From Pegea sp. RAD2-039 (lineage: Eukaryota; Chordata; Thaliacea; Salpida; Salpidae): DNA of 64,000 nucleotides. The notes under the pieces are model-generated. The model was not told the DNA's origin, made no database searches, and saw nothing but the letters and a program-made list of their open reading frames with translations. Each line of letters starts with the position of its first letter. The first letter of the stretch is position 1. The translations under genes were made by a program, and so were the position numbers. Shown here piece by piece: positions 59,701 through 64,000 of the stretch. The stretch lies in NCBI GenBank assembly GCA_034620365.1, contig JAQGEQ010000363.1:1736001-1800000 (forward strand). Reading direction: 5' to 3'.

Positions 59701-61945
59701 ATGATGATAAAGTACTTAGCAATACTACTGATTAGCATTGCTGTGAGTACCAAACAAAAACCTTCAAAATATGTCTCAAATCATCTTTGTTTGTAGGCAA
59801 TTGAAGCATATTCGTGCCCAGGTTATGATTATTGGTGCGCACACAAGTTCTGTGTGTTCCCTCCTAACGACTACTACGCTGTCGATGTACCCTTTAACCC
59901 CTGCTGGTGTACAACTCGATTCTACGCTGAGTGTTTGGAGGAGTTCCCAAAATCAAAAGGAGCTACTTGTGAGCCAGGTGACAACAACTAACAACTTTAA
60001 CTCGAAATAAACTTTCTTAAACGACAGAAAAGTGCCACGAAGGGGCAGTTGTTAAGGTTTACGCGTGTAAACTAAAATGTCGACGTCGTGAGATTGAGCG
60101 TGAGATGAGGAAAGGACTTCCTGTTCTACAAGATCAGATCGATGATATTCAGGGAGAATATTTCGATGCTTGTAAAGAATATTTGAAAAGGGTCCACAAC
60201 CCTTCTACACAAGCATACGAAGATAAGATTGTGGAGTACAAGCGACAGTTGGATAAACGAAGAGGCACCGCTGTATCCTCCTTTAATAGCGCTGTGTGTG
60301 ACGCGCTGACCAAGATTCGTGAGTTTCACTGCAAGATTCTAGAAGGGTGAGTCTGTCAGCTTAATCATATCAACTTTTACATTTGAGGTTTTTTTAGTTT
60401 CAAAAAGTGCTTGAATACGAGAAAATGTAAAATGGATGCTTATAATTGCAAAGTTAATGAAAAAGCGAAAGATATTCAAGAAAAATATGCAGCTTGCTTG
60501 AAAGATCATATCAAAAAGCGAAAAGATTGGGTAAAGTGTGTCTTTGATACGATCTATGGTAACTACATCCCTGATTTTTTATCCGGGTTTAAAACTTGCT
60601 ATCTAAAGGTAAGAAATCTAAGGGAGCGAACTTTTGTGCCGCCATGCAACAATACGACAGCTTGCTGAATGACGACATCACGTGTCGCATCGCGTCTTTT
60701 AAAAAGAGCATTGCTTCGGCTATGCACTATATTAAAGACTGTTACAGATGCAACTACAAATGTTATTTCCATACAGGCTGTTATGGATTCTCTACTAAGA
60801 CTTATACTAAATCTAAGTAAGCTCATCATTTGATACTAAAACTATAAACTTTAAGAGTTAAATTACAGGGCACATCTTCCTTGCCCTCCAAGATACTCTT
60901 ACCGATTAGTTCGTGTTAAGCTCTTTAAACCTGAATGGAAAGGCACAGCTGTTGAGAACCTCAAAGATAAATCAAGCGGTTTGTACAAAGAAGTCAATGA
61001 TAAAAGATGATCAATAATAAGATTGCAGAGGAAGAGGAAAGCACGATATTCGATGAGAAGCCATTTCATGATTGTATTGACTCTAAAGCTTGCGGTTTCA
61101 AATCTGATCTTTGTGCTAAAGTAAAGACATGGAAAGAGAAAGTTGATACATGGAAGTGTGGTGCTATGAGCTCATTAAAAGAACGAATTAGTTGCTTGAC
61201 ACCAAAAACTTTTGTTGGGTTAGTTCTTCGAATTGATCTCATTATCTTTTGTGTCAAAAACTGGTTTTTTAAATCAACTTTCTTTATGAGTTTTTAACTT
61301 TTAGTAAGGCTCCAACTCCTTGTGAAATTAAAGCATACCAACGACAACTTGAATGCCGGGCGGAAAGTTGGTGTGAGAAGAAGAAACAAGGACTCTTATG
61401 TCAAATTGCTGAGACCGAATCGGGCTACAAATGTGGCATTAATGATTGGGTCTGTAAGGCAAAGGCTTACGTCACTAAAGTCAAGGAAGGATTTTACTCA
61501 TGCGTTGCAAACAAAAGATCAAAAGTATCCCAGTATAAATGTCAACTTGAAAATAAGATCAAATGCCAACGATGTCAGCTTAAAACTCGACTATTATCAG
61601 TAAGTTTTAAAATCTATTCTCGATCTGAATCAACATCAAGCCTGTTTACAGCTTGCTGCTGATAATAAATGTGAGTTTGATTCCTTCTACTGCGCGTCAT
61701 TTGGTTTCAAACCAACTGATTGTTTGATTAAAACTTTGGATAAACATTACAAATCATTTGTGGACAGCAAAGTTTGTGAAGTCCTTCAAAAGTTTGATGA
61801 CTTTTGGAAATGTGAAAAACCTAAGCTGGAAGAACATTACGAATGTGGATTTAAGTGCAAGACAAAAGTCACGATTCCCTGCCTCAGAATTACTTTTGAT
61901 TGGACTTTTACTGCGCCATGCCCTGGTAGTCTAAAACTTGAATAA
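59701..61945 (+). CDS. Novel Cys/Lys-rich secreted protein (~633 aa)
   Basis: Seven coding exons: 59701-59742, 59797-59977, 60028-60346, 60398-60816, 60869-61218, 61305-61599 and 61652-61945, with introns of 50-86 nt. The signal peptide (KYLAILLISIA) is split by intron 1. The mature protein has no recognised domain. It is rich in Lys and in widely spaced Cys, with predicted helices between them (EIEREMRKGLPVLQDQIDD). Similar C-x(4-8)-C-F-K-x-D-x-C-x(2)-K segments recur (near DCIDSKACGFK, CEFDSFYCASFGFK and CLNTRKC), suggesting internal repeats of roughly 90 residues. The frame is broken twice, near 60605 and 61003; each time one extra A in a short A-run restores it, and the total then becomes exactly 634 codons. 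These are more likely sequencing errors than decay. A structural matrix or mucus protein is a guess. Confidence 0.75.
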
Positions 61946-62100
61946 AAAGTGAGTAAACTTCAATATTAAATATTTGAAATTTTGATCTCTATTGAATTGA
62001 ACCAAAAGACTTTATTTTAGGAAATCAACTATCTTCAGATGAACTATTTCCTTCTTGACAGTTGCTGGTAATTCACTGACTAAAGTTTGTTTGAATCGCC

Positions 62101-62106
62101 AATAAA
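62101..62106 (+). terminator. Poly(A) signal of the Cys-rich gene
   Basis: AATAAA lies 155 bp after the stop codon. Between them a further GT-AG pair (GTGAGT at about 61950 to TTTTAG near 62020) suggests one intron in the 3' UTR. Confidence 0.6.
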
Positions 62107-64000
62107 CTCTCTACATATAAACATGATCAATTTTTTATGAAAACATTTGCTCAAATACATTTGATACAGCTAAATTGTAGAATTCAATAAGTAAACAAAC
62201 TTCTTATTTAGCTTTAGTTTTACCTTTAAAATAAGTTACATTACTTTTGATTAAGCTGATTGAGTATTTATATTTATCAGGACTATTAATCACTTCTTTA
62301 TTGTATAGTTTTCCAATTGTTTTAAAGTTCAAATACATAGCAAAGATATAGGTTGAATTTTGTTAATATGGTGGTAAAAATTAACGGCTAAAATGAAGTT
62401 TAACATTCAAGAAAAAAGTTATAAATTAACTAGCAGCAATAAAAAGATTTGTATAAAAACATTTCTTTGGTTAATTTTAAAAACTTTAACATTTTTATGG
62501 CGAATGACTTGAAAAGCAGCAGAAAGTTATTAAAAGAGAATTATTTTTTATTACATTAGGGTTTAAAACAATATGTGTAAACAATATAGAATTACTTAAA
62601 AATATCGTTTAATGTAATACTCTGTTTCATATCAATTTATTACATTAAGTTAAAAACTTAGCTTCTACTAAAAACGTATATTTTCTAACAAATACTTGTT
62701 GTCATAACTAAGCATACTATGATGTTGACTAAAAGTAAGAGTAAAAGCAAGTAGCTATCTTTTCATTTGTATTTGTATCAACTCGTATTTATTGATTTTT
62801 TAGTTGCTCTTTTAAGCAGCATTTTGATAAGCTTTAAATAGTTTTTGGTATCAATTGTTTTCGATCATTTAGAAAATTCTAAATATGGTAACTACAATAC
62901 GGATTCAGTATGAGTTCACCGTACAACTACTTTGATTGTAAAATTTAAAATTTGTATAAATTAAGTTTTATCTATCTAATTTACTAAGACAAATGGTAAA
63001 AATTTGATTACATAATTTGGTAGCAATAAAATTATATTGAAATAGATCAAAATTGTGAGTTAAGAGTAGCTTTTACTATTTAAATTTTTGACATTTTAGT
63101 GAATAAGATTTTGCTGTAATTTCTTGGGGAGTTTCTATTTTCCGCCATTATAATTTTAGTTTCATGATAATTTTTTTCGTAGTAATAATAAACAATTAGT
63201 AATGCTAAATCAATAATTCTTTTATAAATTATTTTTACTATCAAATTTTATGTTTTTCTTTTAGTTTTCTTTTTTTTAAACTATCACCTAGAAATAGAAC
63301 AGAAGTAGAATACTCACTAATTTTGAATTGATTAATCAATAAGTATTTACTTCTAATTTAAACGATAAAAATCATTTTTAATAGTTTCTATTTAATTATA
63401 ATTTTTTTCTTATGTTGAGTTTATGTTTTTATGAAAACTATTTTCCTATTAAAGTATATCAGTCTGTTGCAAAGTTATATTTAGCAATTAAGTACAATTG
63501 TCAAATAGTATTAAAACTTTTTGATAATATTTTTAGTTTTCTAATTTCAGCAATTTTTGACTTATTTTTAGCAAAATTTATCAAATTAAAAGTATTAGAT
63601 ATTATTAAAATTTTGTTAATATATTTTTTAATTTTTAAAAAATTTGATTAAAAATAATTTATTCAATAATATATTTAAACTTTTATTTATAGCATTTTTA
63701 TTTATTTTTATTTTCTCTGTGTTTATTATTACATTTATTCAGCTGTTTTATTTTTTTATTTTTATGCATGATTTATGAATACTTTGTTTATTTTGAACAT
63801 ACATTTGAAGATTAATATAAATTTTTTTGGTTGAATTAATTTATGCTTTTAGAGTTTTCTTATTTTTTCTACAATTCTTATATTTAGCTGTAGTATATGA
63901 GACATTTTTAAATATTTTTATGCAGTGATTTCTGTTTGCTATAAGGCTATATAATTTGTTCCTTAATTAAATAAAAAAGTTTTATTAACTTTTAATATCA
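62107..64000. other. AT-rich right flank, no gene seen
   Basis: Extremely AT-rich. A 79-codon plus-strand frame at 63412-63651 consists of Leu, Ile, Phe and Lys codons expected from base composition and has no signal or domain. Nothing else could be supported. Confidence 0.5.

Noticed and set aside
63412..63651. 79-codon plus-strand frame
   Set aside because: Composition reflects extreme AT bias; no start context, splice sites or domain.

Overview
The window is nuclear DNA from an animal. It has spliced genes with many introns of only about 41-60 nt, AT-rich intergenic DNA, and extracellular domains typical of metazoans (Sushi/CCP, kringle, C-type lectin, TSP1, ShKT, LDLa, ricin-type beta-trefoil). 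Introns this short occur in several compact-genome animals; a larvacean tunicate is one candidate, but the sequence alone does not settle the taxon.

Layout. 0.4-11.6 kb: three tandem copies of a ~3.8-kb unit carrying degraded C2H2 zinc-finger sequence on the minus strand. 14.0-33.3 kb (minus): one giant mosaic receptor gene that I could resolve into about 85 exons (~13.6 kb coding, ~4,500 residues) with phase agreement at almost every junction. Order: signal peptide, ShKT, TSP1, LDLa, beta-trefoils, TSP1, C-type lectin, kringles, more beta-trefoils, about 30 CCP domains, a discoidin-like domain, then a multi-pass membrane C-terminus. 35.4-36.3 kb (minus): a 100-residue secreted, probably GPI-anchored protein. 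38.8-39.2 kb (minus): two exons of a CYP4-like P450. 40.4-48.3 kb (minus): a complete 14-exon GH20 beta-hexosaminidase with an N-terminal membrane anchor. 48.4-59.6 kb: an AT-rich gene desert with a tRNA-headed SINE-like repeat. 59.7-62.1 kb (plus): a novel Cys/Lys-rich secreted protein of 7 coding exons.

The striking feature is the octamer TGACGTCA (the full palindromic CRE / ATF-CREB site). By hand I count roughly 180-190 exact copies between 13.93 and 30.13 kb, where fewer than one is expected by chance; it is rare elsewhere in the window. The copies occupy both introns and exons of the receptor gene. Of the 73 introns from exon 12 onward, about 66 contain at least one copy and about 38 contain two or more, usually 5-20 nt apart, so the intron RNA can fold into a perfect stem. 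In many introns the octamer is part of the splice site itself. In exons it is read as Asp-Val or Thr-Ser, often at the same structural position of successive domains. I regard this paired-palindrome intron system as the most likely undescribed biology here.

Exon coordinates come from hand splicing (GT-AG, phase and domain continuity). They have not been tested against transcripts.
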